This document shows, piece after piece, positions 51,201 through 60,129 of a DNA stretch of 64,000 nucleotides (within the stretch, counting starts at the first letter, position 1; the number at the start of each line of letters is the position of its first letter). A program made the position numbers and the translations under genes. The notes below the pieces were generated by a model that worked only from the letters and a program-made list of their open reading frames with translations, was not told the DNA's origin and did not search any database. The stretch spans positions 70,315,474 through 70,379,473 of the forward strand of contig CM037780.1 of NCBI GenBank assembly GCA_021229015.1. Reading direction: 5' to 3'. The DNA is from Solen grandis. Its lineage: Eukaryota > Mollusca > Bivalvia > Adapedonta > Solenidae.

Positions 51201-54200
51201 TTGTTTCTGATCAACTAGAGTACACTTAACCCTATATTTTTCAAACCAGTTTTTCATCAAGCGTAGTAGATGACCCCAATTGATTTTGTGGTAAAAGGTC
51301 ATTGTCAGAGTGATTGATAACTTGAGAATGCTTGAATCGGCATTTCTCAAACTTGATAGGGTGTTAGCTAGGCCAGGACTAGTAGATGGCTTCTATAAAT
51401 GACAATGGTCATCCCAGATTAGTTCTAAACAGTCAGAGTAGTTGACCTATTAAAATCTCACAGTAATTTGCTTGTTGAAAAATCCATATTGGCCTTGCTT
51501 CTGACATGTTGTGCAGACAGCTTTTGAGTTTGTTTTTTTCCATAACCTGAAATAGATTGTTTTTAATCCTTATAGTATTGCTTTTTGAAATTATTTTCTA
51601 TTTGGTCAATATTCAAAAGCTGAGTTTGTCTATATTAGAAGACAATGGTTCACATTTTCACTCATTTTTGTGTCACATACTGTAAGCAGAGGTCATAGAG
51701 ATCACTTTTCCGTCATCTGTCTGTCCATCACACTTTTAACGTCATGCTTTAGCAGGTGACACATATGTTCTAAAGAATGCTGTTGTTCTAATCTTTGCTA
51801 CTTCTACTATTTTTTTTTTTTTTTTTTTTTTTTTACAGAATTACATTGAATTCACCTTTTCAATTCTTTTTAGATTGTTTTTTCCGCCAAGAAGACTTCA
51901 ACTTTGCGCTGCAGGACTATCACCAGGGGCTGGAGATTGACCCGAAGGACGATACAATCAAGTCTCGCATCTCTGTCATACACAACGAGTTTGGGGTAAA
52001 TGCATACCAGGAGAAACAGTATTCTGTAAGTCCATTTTTCTTCCTACATATTTCATTCTATCTAGATGTATCCAAAACAGCAAAGTCTTAGCATTTGAAC
52101 ATAGCAGCCTTATAACTGGTGGCCAATCAATAAAAAAGAGAAGAAAGTGGACACTTATCAGAGGTGACTGCTAAAAGGAGGTCAAACGTAAAACAAAGTG
52201 CTAGTTGAGTAATATTAATAGAACGTATATGCATTGAATGCAAAGTTTCTGCTAAAAACTTTAAAAGCTTGAAAAAAAATGTGTTTGAAGAGGAAACCAA
52301 TATGAAGATGAGAAGTCAGATAAGGTCATTGACATTGCCTTGGCAGCGAAAAAACTATATCTGCAAGCTGTGAGAAAGTCACAGGCTAGAAAAAATTTCC
52401 TACATTATGTCATTTTCAGGTCTTGTCAAAATCACCTTATTAAAATGAGCATTCCATGAATATTGTTGTCAAACATATTTGCTATTATTCTTATCAACAT
52501 TTACGCTACCCATTGTTTATCATTGAAATGTTTAATGTATACCCAGTTCTTTAATTGGTCCACAATCTGGAAATGACGTCGTCATTTTGGCCCACGATTT
52601 ATTGATTTTTAGCCCTTGATTTTTGAAGGGCTCACAATCTTTGTCCAGCCCACTATTTGAGTCTTATATACACAGTTGAACCTGTATTAGCGACCACCTG
52701 TATTAGGCAGTCAATCTGCATTTTGTGATCAGTTTTAAAATTATTAAACTAGCATTTGGTACATGTTTAACCTTCATTTAGTGGTCATCTCTATTAAGCG
52801 GTCACTTTCTATTGCTCCCTTGACTGGGCTCTTAGGACAGGTTTGATTGTATTCTATTCTCCTTATCAGTTGTTTTGGCGCTTAAATAATTGAGACAGAT
52901 GTGATGCTACAGGACTGCTATGTTATGTTATAGACAAGTGGCATGATACCACACACAATTGAATTACTCTTGAATTACCTTTACAGCCATTCTAGGAACG
53001 TTTTATTTTTTCAGTATCATGCAAGGCAGCAAACGAGATTTGCAAGTACAATATATTCTTAATTGCTTTCAAAAGTGTGAGTGCAAATGGTAGATGGTAC
53101 CCTGATTTTCATAGGATGAGGAGTTATATTGAACATGTATTTTGCCATTTACAGGAGGCAGAGAGCCGCTTCACGCAGGCAATAGAGTATCACCCCAAAG
53201 TAGGCCAGTACTACATCTCCAGGGCTCGGGCAAGATACATGCAGGAGGTAGGTCAGAATCTCTATGTAGAAATGAAATATTTTATTTGAAAAGAAACAGA
53301 TGAGAAAGAGTGAGTAAAGGGGAGCATGGTATTAATGATGAAAAAAAATCTTTTTATGTTGATTTAGAGGCAAGTTCTTACAACTTATACAAATCCTTCT
53401 AGATGATTCCTGGGTTAGACTAGTACTTGTATTTTGCACTTTTGGAGGTCCTGAATGATTTTTGTACCCACCAGGATCTGAAAGCATATAACATTGATAT
53501 CCACTCTTTTATAGTACCACTGGACCATGGGGCTTTTTAATAGATGAAAAAAAAAGTTAAGTGGGATAAAGGAAGAGGAGAAAAAAAAAAGAAGAAGGAA
53601 ATTGATAAAAACTTTCTGTGGACTAAGAGAGAGAGTTGAGATAGGGATGACAGATAAGTAAGGGAAATCTGTGTGAACAGAGAGAGAAAACAAAAGGAAG
53701 GAGAGAGAAACCTCGATGAATATACATGTAGATGCATTCTGATGCAATGGCCAACAGAGCAGACCCAGATTAGACAACTCTTTTGGGAGAGCTCTGTCTG
53801 ATCAGGGTTTCCTGTTAGCTCATACAATATTGTGGCTCATATTCTACTCATTCTAAATGAAAAAAAAATCAATCGTTTCATATACCAATTCAAGTTTCAT
53901 CAAGTCATAAATTTGTTCAAGAATATTCCTGAGGTAAAGGGCCAAATATATGATAAAAGAACAAACGGATAAATAGTAATGAGAACCTGAAAATATAAAA
54001 CCTGATCTGCCTGCAAGAAGCCTTCCATTTGATCTGAGTTAAAATTGTGTTGACTGCATAGGTCATTTCTAGAAAGCCTTCATGGTATAAAATGACAACA
54101 GTGTAACAAATTGTCATATTTTCCACAGAATATGACCGGAGCGAGAGGCGATTTGTTGATGGGACTGTTACTGGACCCAAACAACGAGGATGTCATCTCA

Positions 54201-56108
54201 ATCTTGTCACGTTTGTTCCCTGGGAAATCTGTCGGTGATGTACTCAGCAGTCGGGCAGCAGAAAGTGCTAAACTTGCCATCAGAAGCATATTTGCTCCCC
54301 CTGCACCTGTTGTAGATGATGATGATGGAAGTTCAGTCAATAGGTATGGTCAAAATCATTTCCACATATTTACCACAACTTTACTCTATAATAAAAGTGC
54401 TCCCACCCACCTTCTAAAATAAACAACAATAGAAAATGAAGTGGAAAATCAAAAGTTTAAAATACATTCATAAATGGACAGATTTCATAAAAAAAAAAAA
54501 AAAAAAAAAAAACAATGAGAAGGAAAGGTGGTAAGGTATTAATTGAAGTTCTGTTTAAAAAACATTGTAGATACCATATCATGCACCCTAAATCATTTAC
54601 TTTTTATACCCAAGCATAATGACATAGTGGTATATAGGAACCACACTCATCTCTTCCCATCCTGTGCTAACATTGCATGAAGTTAATTTAGTAACTGTTG
54701 TTGATAATACATTCACAATTTTAGACAGTTTTTTAATGAACTATATGAAAGACGAAGCAGAAATGTTTTCTTTCAGAATTAACTTTTTTCTTTACTCACG
54801 TCAGTGACTTGATATAATTTAGATGACAGCTATGTGGATGTTGCCTCTGCACTGTATATACTGATTTTTAAGGAAAGTAAAAGGTCCCATAGGACAGGAA
54901 TCCAATATGTTAAATGACCATTTTCAGCGAGGGAGCTACAGATGCAGGAGAGGAGGTATCAGTCAAACTTAATGTAGATGGTCAGTCTCAAGCCTCGGTT
55001 GGAGACAGTGAGGAAGGTCAGTCCATGTGGCGACCAGGTGCTGTGTCTGACTTCCGATTCATGATGGACGAGCGAGAGTTTAACGTGAAACTGGTGGAAA
55101 TCAAACAGGAGGTTGGTTGGATATATATTTTTTTTATCTGTGGAAATGGAGCACAGTTGCTTATAATACCCTGAAAAAGCTAATTCACAGGTATTTTTTT
55201 TTTTTTTACTTAATAGTACTAGTACTGATATTAGTAGAAATAGTACTGTTCATATGTTACATACTGTAGCTTTACTGTTGGTTTAGATATATAAATTTTT
55301 TAGACACAAAAATGCTTTTAGAAGAATGATCTCTTTAACCCTTTACCAAATGAATACACGAACAAATTTATGACTTGATGAATATTAATTTACTGAACTC
55401 TAAAATCAAAGATATACGAGACAATTGATTTTTCTTTGCCATGCAGATTGTGTAGAATCTGGAGCTGTATTCATAAAGCTCTCTAAAAAAAATCCCTCAG
55501 TGTCTAAGATTTCCCTCAATTATATAAAACACCTTAGGAGATTTATTCCAGTAATTTTTATCCTTTAAAACTAAGGAGCTTTATGAGTACTGCCCAGGAG
55601 AAACAATATTTTATGAGCAAACAGAGGAGAACCTGATCCGACAGCTCCTGGAAGGATATTGAGTTGTCTGATCAGGGTCTGCTCTGTATGCAAAGGCATC
55701 AGAATGAGGCTATAGGAGGTAAAGGGTTAAAAAGAGTATGGACTTAAATGAGTAAACATAAACCAGCTGGTATTAAAATATTAGTAAGGTTAATATTACA
55801 TTTTTTGTTACCCCAAGTTTCTTTTTTCCCTTCAGTATATGTTTTCATACTATTTACTGTTTTAATACAAAATATCATTCATGCTTTTTAATACCTTGTA
55901 GGTAAATACCAAAGTAAAGGCAGCATTACAAGACAGGAGGTCACTCAAGTTTGATGGACCCAGAATGCAACCCTTACCTCCGCCCAACCCAAAACCCTCT
56001 TTCGGAGGCCGAGGAATCCGTAGAGAAAAAGTTATTCAACCAGTAGGGAAACAGAAATCTTATAACTGGAAACAGTTTAATATGGGAGTTGGCCTTGGTG
56101 GAAATTAG
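36112..56108 (+). CDS. TTC16: Tetratricopeptide repeat protein 16, complete 13-exon gene
   Basis: Exons: 36112-36285, 37567-37665, 38190-38321, 46489-46667, 47281-47616, 48269-48398, 49476-49690, 50439-50686, 51874-52025, 53155-53247, 54129-54343, 54928-55111, 55902-56108. Together they give 2,364 bases (787 residues plus TAG), every intron is GT-AG and all phases agree. An in-frame TAG lies two codons before the ATG, which supports the start. Residues 1-194 are low-complexity and polar; 195 to about 640 is a TPR solenoid; the tail ends in a Pro/Gly/basic stretch. Segments such as RQLLLTYNDFAV, KGLYINRGDCFF and LFPGKSVGDVL match vertebrate TTC16 as I remember it. The vertebrate protein is somewhat longer (over 800 residues) because of a low-complexity C-terminal tail that is short here. 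TPR proteins are scaffolds; a role in cilia or sperm is expected for this family, not shown by the sequence. Exact exon 2 and 3 boundaries rest on phase and splice sites only. Confidence 0.93.
36476..37351 (-). pseudogene. Tc1/mariner-like element with broken transposase, in TTC16 intron 1
   Basis: Terminal inverted repeats of about 25 bases (TACTGACGGGCAAAAGAAAC and its complement at 37,330-37,349) are flanked by TA on both sides, as in Tc1/mariner transposition. The minus strand encodes transposase remnants: a start at 37051 (MPRLNSEERARVLAML), an HTH-like part (RRFNVSRSTIRRLVRC), the linker motif RSGRPR, then, after frame breaks, NVVFSDESHFNLWNADG, the region around a catalytic Asp. A TGA lies about 18 codons in, the frame shifts around 36,740, and the C-terminal third is missing because the terminal repeat follows at once. 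It cannot make an active transposase. Confidence 0.88.
37567..37665 (+). CDS. TTC16: TTC16 exon 2 (residues 59-91)
   Basis: Acceptor GATTACAG, donor CAG/GTAATA, phase 0 at both sides, giving KTPIKSMFTSFIQIW and ending FENDKSKQ. An AG seven bases upstream would put the exon out of phase. Not part of the TPR array. Confidence 0.75.
38190..38321 (+). CDS. TTC16: TTC16 exon 3 (residues 92-135)
   Basis: Acceptor TTTTTTTAG, donor CAG/GTGCGT, phase 0 on both sides. Encodes an acidic, Ser/Thr-rich linker containing DDTWGQKPGSG and ending SSDPQ. The following intron (8.2 kb) is the largest in the gene and contains the hairpin-ended element with the LINE. Confidence 0.8.
39546..41921 (+). mobile_element. 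5'-truncated LINE (CR1/Jockey-like) with defective reverse transcriptase
   Basis: The reading frame enters in the tail of the endonuclease domain (LLLTNNPVPVNRVKSLPP, KADHDIVLVEYD), then the linker and reverse transcriptase: NKASGPDTINARILKECC, PSNYRPVSLTCISCKVLE, QHGFRSRRSCDTQLVQF, GVPQGSCLGPILFLLFINDL, RLFADDCVLYKN, ETKYLGVTI, and the C-terminal region RPQLEYASPIWNPH. No RNase H is seen. In-frame TGA (40,696) and TAA (40,720) sit where a deletion of roughly 45 bases has removed the first catalytic Asp block between QTD and the YGVRG-like part. The open stretches are 39,634-40,698 and 41,035-41,739. The 3' end is a (GAAA)n tail. It lacks its 5' half and is inactive. Confidence 0.9.
41976..42960. 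repeat. 156-bp tandem array, about 6.3 units
   Basis: CTTCTGCGGACTACTCC recurs at 42,132, 42,288, 42,444, 42,600, 42,756 and 42,912, exactly 156 bases apart, with a first diverged unit at 41,976. Two unit types occur: one with CCGCCTAAACTACTGG and GATACTTGCTGTC, the other with CCTTCTAAACTACTGG and GAAACTTGCTGGC. The order of the five good units is A, B, A, A, B. The last unit decays into the right end of the element. Confidence 0.9.
44158..44335 (+). mobile_element. tRNA-derived SINE in TTC16 intron 3
   Basis: GTCCAGTGATAATGTATCTG, then AAGGTTGTGGGTTCAAACCC (B box), ACTGGTTAAACCAAGGAACC, and the 3' end TTGTAAGAACTTGTTTCCCA with AAACAAATAAGTA. Confidence 0.8.
46083..46250 (+). mobile_element. 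tRNA-derived SINE in TTC16 intron 3
   Basis: GTAGTCCAATAGTAAAGTGC, then ATCATGGGTTCAAACATGGG as B box and GTACTGGTCCAACCCAGAAA as body. The 3' end is truncated or diverged. Confidence 0.7.
46489..46667 (+). CDS. TTC16: TTC16 exon 4 (residues 136-194)
   Basis: Acceptor AATTGTAG, donor CA/GTGAGT, leaving two bases that exon 5 completes to His. The peptide is Lys/Glu/Gln-rich and probably helical (DEKKLQEAIDRQNQ), just ahead of the first TPR. Confidence 0.88.
47004..47247. mobile_element. TTAA-flanked palindromic MITE, family 1, copy 3, in TTC16 intron 4
   Basis: TTAA at 47004-47007 and 47244-47247, ends CCCTTTCCCTCATATAGAC and TATGAGGGAAAGGG, central stem GCCTGCGAGTTACTCGCAGG. It ends 33 bases before TTC16 exon 5, so it contributes or abuts the branch-point region. 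Confidence 0.9.
47281..47616 (+). CDS. TTC16: TTC16 exon 5, first TPR units (residues 195-306)
   Basis: Acceptor TTCATTTCAG, donor AG/GTATGT. Contains about three TPR-like helix pairs: one from HFAKALQMKAKGD, one around YIERAEAYIKLCDL with LLDPSN at its end, and one around QGQSLFDQRLYPEALEAF ending EMKPDN. A TTAA-flanked MITE stops only 33 bases upstream of the exon. Confidence 0.95.
47916..48153 (+). mobile_element. MITE family 2 in TTC16 intron 5
   Basis: Ends AACCCTTTATCTCATG and TGAGGTACAGGGTTAA form imperfect inverted repeats. The interior has TTTGCCATGCAGACAGTAGA, ATCTGAGCTACAATTTAGTA and GACTGCTCCTGGAAGG. The interior matches six other places in the window. Confidence 0.75.
48269..48398 (+). 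CDS. TTC16: TTC16 exon 6 (residues 307-350)
   Basis: Acceptor CATTACAG, donor AAT/GTAAGC. Completes Ser from exon 5, then CLAALQRHGECLALVNKRLE and ADLYIMRARLHEMF, a degenerate TPR pair. Confidence 0.93.
48453..48662. mobile_element. MITE family 3 in TTC16 intron 6
   Basis: ACTGTAAAGTCATATTTC at the left and AAGTGATTGCACAGTAC at the right, with TTTTCATGGGGGGTTAATAT and TTATTCCCCATGAAAATAAG inside as mirrored segments. Confidence 0.7.
48785..48975 (-). mobile_element. tRNA-derived SINE, reverse, TTC16 intron 6
   Basis: Minus strand: TAGATTTGATCCAGTTGGAG (decayed B box), GTACTGGTCCAACCCAGGAA, AAGACCTTGTTTCCCAATCA. Confidence 0.75.
49476..49690 (+). CDS. TTC16: TTC16 exon 7 (residues 351-421)
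   Basis: Acceptor CTATTGCAG, donor AG/GTATGT. Encodes CYYDVKDALVIDPEHKEAL, the second helix of a TPR with the typical DP turn, followed by HREALQKISIAIETDP, the start of the next unit. Confidence 0.93.
50439..50686 (+). CDS. TTC16: TTC16 exon 8 (residues 422-504)
   Basis: Acceptor CTTCTTCAG, donor GGTG/GTAAGC, phase 1. Carries LHRKLGDYNAAIDDFLLALD and the best family signature, RQLLLTYNDFAVECF, then YEEAIILLNKAIKGEK and KGLYINRG. Confidence 0.95.
51662..51796 (-). repeat. Short relative of element E, reverse orientation
   Basis: TCATTTTTGTGTCACATACTG at one end, GATCACTTTTCCGTCATCTG inside and AGCAGGTGACACATATGTTC at the other. It lies in TTC16 intron 8, ending about 75 bases before the splice region of exon 9. 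Confidence 0.65.
51874..52025 (+). CDS. TTC16: TTC16 exon 9 (residues 505-555)
   Basis: Acceptor CTTTTTAG, donor TCT/GTAAGT. Continues the signature into DCFFRQEDFNFALQDY, a TPR with LEIDPKDD. A second AG after a long T-run lies at about 51,838 and could compete as an acceptor, but using it would add a non-conserved segment. Confidence 0.93.
52670..52851. mobile_element. Tigger-like MITE in TTC16 intron 9
   Basis: Left end CACAGTTGAACCTGTATTAG, right end GGACAGGTTTGATTGTA; the interior has AGCGACCACCTGTATTAGGC and TATTAAGCGGTCACTTTC as mirrored segments. Confidence 0.7.
53155..53247 (+). CDS. TTC16: TTC16 exon 10 (residues 556-586)
   Basis: Acceptor CCATTTACAG, donor GAG/GTAGGT, phase 0 at both sides. 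Encodes EAESRFTQAIEYHPKVGQYY, the core of the penultimate TPR. Confidence 0.93.
53365..53535 (-). mobile_element. tRNA-derived SINE, reverse, TTC16 intron 10
   Basis: Minus strand: CCATGGTCCAGTGGTACTAT, CAGATCCTGGTGGGTACAAA, AGTACTAGTCTAACCCAGGA, and a 3' end with TAAGAACTTGCCTCTAAATC. Confidence 0.75.
53700..53945 (-). mobile_element. MITE family 2, reverse copy in TTC16 intron 10
   Basis: Contains GAGCAGACCCAGATTAGACA, TATTGTGGCTCATATTCTAC and the end GAGGTAAAGGGCC. The other end is decayed in AG-rich sequence. Confidence 0.65.
54129..54343 (+). CDS. TTC16: TTC16 exon 11 (residues 587-657)
   Basis: Acceptor TTTTCCACAG, donor AG/GTATGG. Starts NMTGARGDLLMGLLLDPN, the last TPR, and contains SRLFPGKSVGDVLSS, a motif I remember as conserved just after the repeats. 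Ends in an Asp run. Confidence 0.94.
54928..55111 (+). CDS. TTC16: TTC16 exon 12 (residues 658-719)
   Basis: Acceptor CATTTTCAG, donor GAG/GTTGGT. Acidic linker, then MWRPGAVSDFRFMMDEREF, probably a short folded or binding segment. Donor GTTGGT is weak compared with the other donors of the gene. Confidence 0.87.
55335..55730 (+). mobile_element. MITE family 2 in TTC16 intron 12, with a nested insertion
   Basis: TTAA at 55335-55338 and 55727-55730, ends CCCTTTACC and GGTAAAGGG. It reads like the copy at 47.9 kb except for about 140 extra bases (roughly 55,465-55,605) whose own ends, ATTCATAAAGCTCTC and GAGCTTTATGAGTAC, are inverted repeats. Confidence 0.8.
55902..56108 (+). CDS. TTC16: TTC16 exon 13, C-terminus (residues 720-787) and stop
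   Basis: Acceptor TACCTTGTAG. Basic and proline-rich tail (PLPPPNPKPSFGGRG) ending with NMGVGLGGN and TAG. No long Ser/Lys tail like that of the mammalian protein. The first AATAAA I noticed downstream is at about 57,642. Confidence 0.9.
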   Translation, partial: VNTKVKAALQDRRSLKFDGPRMQPLPPPNPKPSFGGRGIRREKVIQPVGKQKSYNWKQFNMGVGLGGN

Positions 56109-56166
56109 TGGATAACCATGGGAAAAAAAATCCATAAAAAAGCATTTATATCTTGATGAACCTTAG

Positions 56167-56384
56167 TACTGTAAAATTTAAATTTCATTGACGTTAAATA
56201 TCGCTGATTATGTACCTAAGGTAATTTTATGGGTACACTTATTCGTGAATCTATGTTCTAGAAAATGAGGTCTATATAAGATACAAGTTTTTGTGGGGAT
56301 AAATATTTGTGGATAAATTTTTACCCTCCACAAAATCGCCGAAAAAATAAGTATCCCACGAAATTGATGATTTCACACTACATG
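56167..56384. mobile_element. MITE family 3 in the TTC16 3' flank or UTR
   Basis: TACTGTAAAATTTAAATTTC at the left and GAAATTGATGATTTCACACTA at the right; the interior has GTTTTTGTGGGGATAAATAT. It starts 59 bases after the TTC16 stop codon, so it is probably transcribed within the 3' UTR. Confidence 0.7.
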
Positions 56385-58680
56385 TATTTTTCCTCCTGAA
56401 TTATTTTGGTACATTCCATTTTTATTAAATTTCATTCTTAAGATATGTTGTTTCCGTAGTCATCTTTTTTTTTCAAAAGAGATATTTTACACACTCTGGC
56501 TACTTTTTTTTTTGTTCTTTGTAGATGATTTAATACTCCTCTTCAAATCCAAAACAGTGTAAACTGCTGATCATGTTAAAGCATTATAAATATTTATTGT
56601 AAAGTTGATATTCATATTGTTATGTTATTTAAAAAGAGTATTGTTATATTTTCTGGTACCTTTTTCACTCTTTAATGAGTACAGGCAGCTTTAGTCGGAA
56701 GTAGAAATACCAAAGTACATGTACTTGAAGAACTGACAGGAAGGCAGATTCACTAATTCATAAAAAAAATAGAAAAAAAACTCTTTGTGTTACCGTCATA
56801 AGCTACTTAAGGTACATGTTTATACAATACAAAGCCATTTCAATGCTATTTTTGGGGTCCAATGCTAGATTGTATCATGACTGTGTAGCAATGGACAAAT
56901 TCCAGATATGGGTCCATGGTCAGATCCATTTTAACACTGATGTTAGGGTTACTCTGCCATATCCCTTAACAAATAGTATTATATTTAGGATCCATTGTCT
57001 AAACTGTGTTAGACTTGTGACCATATTTTATTACAGAGCATAATGTGGATCTGCAAAATACGTCTTAAATGAATTTGTCAAGATGACACTTTTATCTGAT
57101 ATTTAGATATTTTACATTTTGAGCAATATGAGGTTGTGTTTAGCCTAGGGGGTTGTATTATACGAAAAGCTGAAGATACAGGTAGTGGTGTACAGTTAAT
57201 ATTGCAATGATCAACAAGTGTCCTTCTTCATGATATGGTGCTTACTCAGTAGACATTTTTGTGGAAGACATTTCAAGAAATGTAGATGCTTTAGTATTAA
57301 TATAGTCATAGATGTATGCGCTGCATATTTATAACATCAATGTGCGATTATATGCTGTGAAGGAAACCAGGCCCCATGCTCACGAAAATTAAAACTAAAG
57401 AATGATTTTCATACTCAGAAACTCTATATATTATATATACATGTAGTCATTAGAATCTCTTAAGATTTGAGTATGATACTTGAGTTTAAAGCCCGAGATC
57501 ATAATTAAGTATTTAAAAAAACTTGGGTCTGCACAGGTATTTCATGATTTTTAAAGTCAAGGATTCCTAAGTTTTGTAGTACTATTTTGCAATTTTGAAG
57601 ATTCTTTAGAAATACTGTATTTTTTACACTCAATGTGGATGAATAAAAAAGTGATTTCTTAAAAGATTTACAGGGAAAAAAATGTGAAAATTAATGAAAT
57701 AGGGCATGGGTTAAGATCTACAGCTCTTATGATGTCATTAGACTCAGTAGGGATTTTTCAGATTGTAAAAAAAATACTCCGGAGGGGCTGCTTTTTCAGT
57801 TACCTCAAAGTGGATGCTTTTCTCAGTTCTATTGATATTTAGTGAATAATAGTGATCAAGACCTTTCTGCCAAAAACACAAGCTGTAACATTTTTTTTTC
57901 ATTTAATAAAAAAAGTAAAATCAAGATATTAACATACATATTACCATCAGTTTTGTATAATGAATTTTTGAGGAACATTTAAATAATGTGAAATGAAAAT
58001 ATAGTGAACTGTTAAAGGTGCACCACCCTTTTTTGTTCAAACATACTTCCATTATTGTCACAATGACAGTATTTCTGTCATATATTCATACTGCTGAGAA
58101 ATTTTTGGCTTTATTTATGATACATGTATATTGCTTTCAATGAGTTTTTTAACAGGTGCCAATACTGGTCAGACTTTGTGTGTTTATTTATGTTTGTTAC
58201 ATATGAGGAATGTCTGTGATATGCAACAGTCCATGAAAAAAAAATATCTCGGTATTACATAAGTATAGATAACCACTACACTTTTGTTATACCGAGTTTT
58301 TTGTTGTTCTAAGATTGACAAATGAACTACCCTGCGTTCAGATACCGTTAAGTCCCTAACATTAGCATTTGCATCCCTGTTGTATCGTAGCTAGACAAAT
58401 GTAAGCAGGGAACCAAATCCCTAACAGTTGCAAGTGTTATGCTTAACTGAGTACAGGGCTGGTTTCACCTCTAGAATCTATTATATAGATTTTGACCAGA
58501 GTCAAACAAGTTCTTTTGAGGGGATGATAAAACTATTTTGTTAAAAAACCAAGTGATATGATTGTTATGTATTTTCTGTGTGTTTTAAGAATGTCTTAAT
58601 GATTTTGTATTTTTAATACATCTATGTCATACGCTAAATATTTGTCATTTCTCTCTTCCCAAAACATTTTTGTTTGGTCG

Positions 58681-58910
58681 AGCTAAACCCTCACCTCCTA
58701 TGAACAGTTTCTGATGCCTTGGGAAACAAAGCAGACCCAGTCCCTGAAAGGAGCTGTCTGATCAGGGTCAGTTGTTTGCTCATTCATTACTTTCACTCAG
58801 ATTCTAAAGTTTACATGGCAAAGAAAAGTCCATGGTTTCCTATACCATTTTAAGCTTAATGAATCTTAATTCACATGCATGAATTCATGAGGTAAAGGAA
58901 TGAAGGACTT
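58681..58910 (-). mobile_element. MITE family 2, reverse copy downstream of TTC16
   Basis: Starts TAAACCCTCACCTCCTATG, contains AAGCAGACCCAGTCCCTG and CATGGCAAAGAAAAGTCC, and ends CATGAGGTAAAGGAATG. The end repeats are decayed. Confidence 0.65.
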
Positions 58911-59352
58911 CTTGTGAAAATTGATTATTTGCAATATCCTGGAGATCCGACCCCTGCCAGTTCCTAACTGACAGGTTCCTGTATCCCAGTAATTTTTGTC
59001 CAAAGTCCAAGGAAGTGACGCATCAAGTGTTGGACATGCCACTGCCAGGTCTTGCAGTTTTCTCTAGGTATCCTCTGGTGATTATTGTCTGACTTGACTA
59101 TTTGAGTTTACCATCGCTTCCACAGTATTTCGGTAATATAACGATGTCCAGCTAATCACAGGTGGAGGAAGACCCTGAATGCATGGAGGCATCTTGGTAG
59201 AACCATCGACCTACTGCAAGCCAGCTGGAAGGCTTCCTCACATGAAAAACCGAGTCAGCGACTTTACCCTCTTGTGATCATGGCACACTTGCAGATGTTG
59301 TACAAGAGAGGAATACAACTGAAAATTGAATAACAGTTTCCTGCAAATATTC

Positions 59353-59427
59353 CGAGGGTTAGAGCAAAACTAGGCTATATGCATATATTTATATATGCAC
59401 TTAGCCTAGTTTTGCTTTCACCCCTCG
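59353..59427. repeat. Long imperfect hairpin
   Basis: AGCAAAACTAGGCTATATGC is mirrored by GCACTTAGCCTAGTTTTGCT around a short ATATATTTATATAT loop, with outer CGAGGG/CCCCTCG arms. It could fold into a stem of about 30 pairs. No other sign of a microRNA gene was checked. Confidence 0.6.
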
Positions 59428-60129
59428 ATTCAGGGAACTGCTGCCCTTTGTCAGTTTACAATGCATCTAACTGCTAGACTCATATGAATTACCTCCCTTC
59501 ATCATAGTAGAACACCAAGAAATGAAAAACAAGAAATCCGCGGACAGTGATGTCACACCTACAGAGAATGAAGTATGATGAGACAAAGACTTTTTCAGTC
59601 TACTTGAAAAGAAAAATAACTTGTTCTGAATTATCCAGTAGCAACAGTCCTAAACCTATTACCACACAATTCATCAAATTCGGTAGGTACTTTTTCTGTG
59701 CAGTTTGAGTACCCTTGTTACATGGCAAAGAAAAGTCCATGGTTTCAACTTGTTTCAAAAATGGCATCCAATGGCAAGCTTGATGTGAAGGAGAAAGAAT
59801 TTATTCTAAACAGCAAAAGGCTATATTTGAGCCATGTTTGAAGTTAAGCAAACTTAGAAAATGAAGTCTGATAAAACGAGCCATGTTGACATGGCCATCC
59901 CCACCGAATGCTTGCTCGTTAGAAGATGTGTTGGAGAGTAGAATAATACATTTTTTTTTTAATTTGGTAATGAAGACTGATGTTTGAAGTGAAACCCATG
60001 TTTAGACCTACTAATTCCTCTATTTTGAGGTCCACAGGTAAAATGCTAAGGTCAATTTGACGTCTTCAAGATTTTTTTCCTTCACATTAACTATTTCATT
60101 TATTTTATGACAAACCTACCTACACACCT

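Larger units (their letters stand above)
56385..60129. other. 3' flank of TTC16 without further gene
   Basis: Contains a candidate polyadenylation signal AATAAA (57,642), a MITE at 58.7-58.9 kb, and a low-copy repeat at about 58,930-59,270 with CTGCAAGCCAGCTGGAAGGC. No open frame with coding character was seen. Confidence 0.6.

Noticed and set aside
54080..54340. Minus-strand open frame opposite TTC16 exon 11, and similar ones opposite exons 5 and 7
   Set aside because: Shadows of the conserved TTC16 coding frame on the other strand.
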